DNA of 64,000 nt, taken from NCBI GenBank assembly GCA_013400975.1, contig WBMZ01006362.1, forward strand, positions 235,795 to 299,794. Reading direction: 5' to 3'. The position numbers and the translations under genes are program-made. Within the stretch, counting starts at the first letter, position 1. The number at the start of each line of letters is the position of its first letter. Below are positions 63,100 to 64,000 of this stretch, piece by piece. The notes beneath the pieces are model-generated. The model worked only from the letters and a program-made list of their open reading frames with translations, was not told the origin of the DNA and made no database searches. The DNA comes from Atrichornis clamosus. Taxonomy: Eukaryota; Chordata; Aves; Passeriformes; Menuridae.

Positions 63100-64000
63100 A
63101 CTGCTGCGTTCACCCAAACCGCGTTTTCCCGCAGTGCCGATGGACACAACGGCGTGTTCCCCTCCCCTTCCCCCGGCTCCGCGCTGTCCCCGGAGATGCT
63201 GCTGTCGAAGCACAGGGACCCGCTCCGGAGCGCGGCCGCGCTTCCCGCGCTGAGCTCCGCGCCCGGGGCGCTGCGGGGGACGAGCAGCGTGTGCGCTGCG
63301 GGGCGGGGGGCGCGGGCCCACATTCCGATGCGGTGAGGCAGCCACGGCCCGGCCCGCCCCCGCCCCGGCCCCCGCTCCAAGGGCGCGCACGGCGATGGCG
63401 CTGGACCGGCTCCAGCTGCGCGGGACGGCGCCGCTACTCCGCGGTGCGGGGGCGCGGGGCTGGGGCGCTTGGCCGACGGCGCCCGTTTGAGGGAGGTAGG
63501 CGGAAGCTCTTTTGCGGGCGGCTCCAGCTGGCAGCTGCCCAGCGGCGGGACGAGACCCGGGGCGCGCTCTCTGGCTTCGGGGATCCCCTCAGCGAGCGCC
63601 GCCTGCCCTTCATGGGCAGTGGCGCGCACGCGGAGCCGGCGGGAGCGGTCCCCTGCTGCCCCGCTTGCGGGACGGGGAGTGCTCCACACGCCACCAGCAG
63701 CGTGCGGTGCCTGTGGGAGCGCGGGGCTGCCCAGGGCAAGACAAGGAGGAGCTGCTGCATCCCGCCTGCCTCGTGTGCGGGGGGATGTTCCCAGCGACCC
63801 GTCCCGAGGGCAGCCACTCGGCGGGAGGAACCCCCTCTCCACTACCGAGGAGGGGCGGTCTTGGGGGCAATCCTCCCGGGCGGCCCCGCGCCCTCTGTCC
63901 GTGGCTGACTCAGCCGGCGGCGCTGCCCCGCGGCCCCTCCCCGGCTCCCCCCCCGTCCTTCCCGGGCCCGGCGGGGCGGTGCGCGCCCGCAGCCCCCGCC
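63100..64000. promoter_or_regulatory. CpG island at window end, probable promoter of the next gene
   Basis: CpG and GC content rise sharply from about 63.1 kb to the window edge, with GC boxes such as GGGGCGGGG near 63300 and many CCGCCCC-type motifs. Long frames on both strands are compositional. Human gene order predicts PLCE1 on the + strand next, but no PLCE1 protein sequence is visible, so the gene name is inference. The island is cut by the window end. Confidence 0.7.
63903..63915. promoter_or_regulatory. Candidate MARE/AP-1 palindrome
   Basis: GGCTGACTCAGCC is a 13-bp palindrome (apart from the central base) with a TGACTCA core, matching the TRE-type Maf recognition element apart from the outermost base on each side. 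It lies in the terminal CpG island. Binding is inference. Confidence 0.4.

Noticed and set aside
63037..63908. Long open frames on both strands in the terminal CpG island
   Set aside because: Same compositional effect, with no recognisable protein and no splice support.

Overview
The window looks like a piece of a bird nuclear genome. It is AT-rich, carries a degraded but recognisable CR1 LINE (the typical avian retrotransposon) plus two smaller CR1-like relics, and has sparse genes with many short GT-AG introns. Two protein-coding genes can be reconstructed exon by exon, both on the + strand. One is LGI1 (8 coding exons, 13215-25001, 543 aa). The other is SLC35G1 (3 coding exons, 40530-46098, 382 aa). 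The same neighbours lie in this order on human 10q23.33 (FRA10AC1 - LGI1 - SLC35G1 - PLCE1), so the window is the bird equivalent of that block. The species cannot be named from the sequence.

Layout. 1-9345 is AT-rich DNA with no gene I can recognise; it holds a 70-bp tandem duplication near 5 kb. A small CpG island at 9400-9790 contains a 14-bp minisatellite and may be the promoter of a divergent upstream neighbour or of a non-coding RNA. 9900-12660 is non-coding as far as I can see. A long poly-T tract and a 167-base assembly gap lie just upstream of LGI1 exon 1. LGI1 runs to about 25.4 kb, including two candidate poly(A) signals. 25.4-39.6 kb is intergenic and holds CR1 relics and a 46-bp tandem duplication. 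A large CpG island at about 39.65-41.25 kb covers SLC35G1 exon 1, and that gene ends at 46.1 kb with poly(A) signals at 46.2 and 47.1 kb. A CR1 LINE of about 1.3 kb on the minus strand follows at 47.8-49.1 kb. 49.1-63.0 kb is gene-poor. The window closes inside a third CpG island (63.1-64.0 kb), probably the promoter region of the next gene. Synteny suggests PLCE1, but no coding exon of it is visible.

Function. LGI1 is a secreted neuronal LRR/EPTP protein that bridges ADAM22 and ADAM23 at synapses. SLC35G1 is a ten-helix membrane protein of the drug/metabolite transporter superfamily. They are neighbours by conserved synteny, not partners in one pathway. The main oddities are in LGI1. The mammalian start codon is replaced by CTG, so translation should start at the second mammalian Met. 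Two upstream ATGs precede that start, one opening an overlapping reading frame. A six-residue segment and one N-glycosylation sequon of human LGI1 are missing from the propeller domain. I found no evidence for a novel multi-gene system; this is ordinary vertebrate chromosomal DNA.
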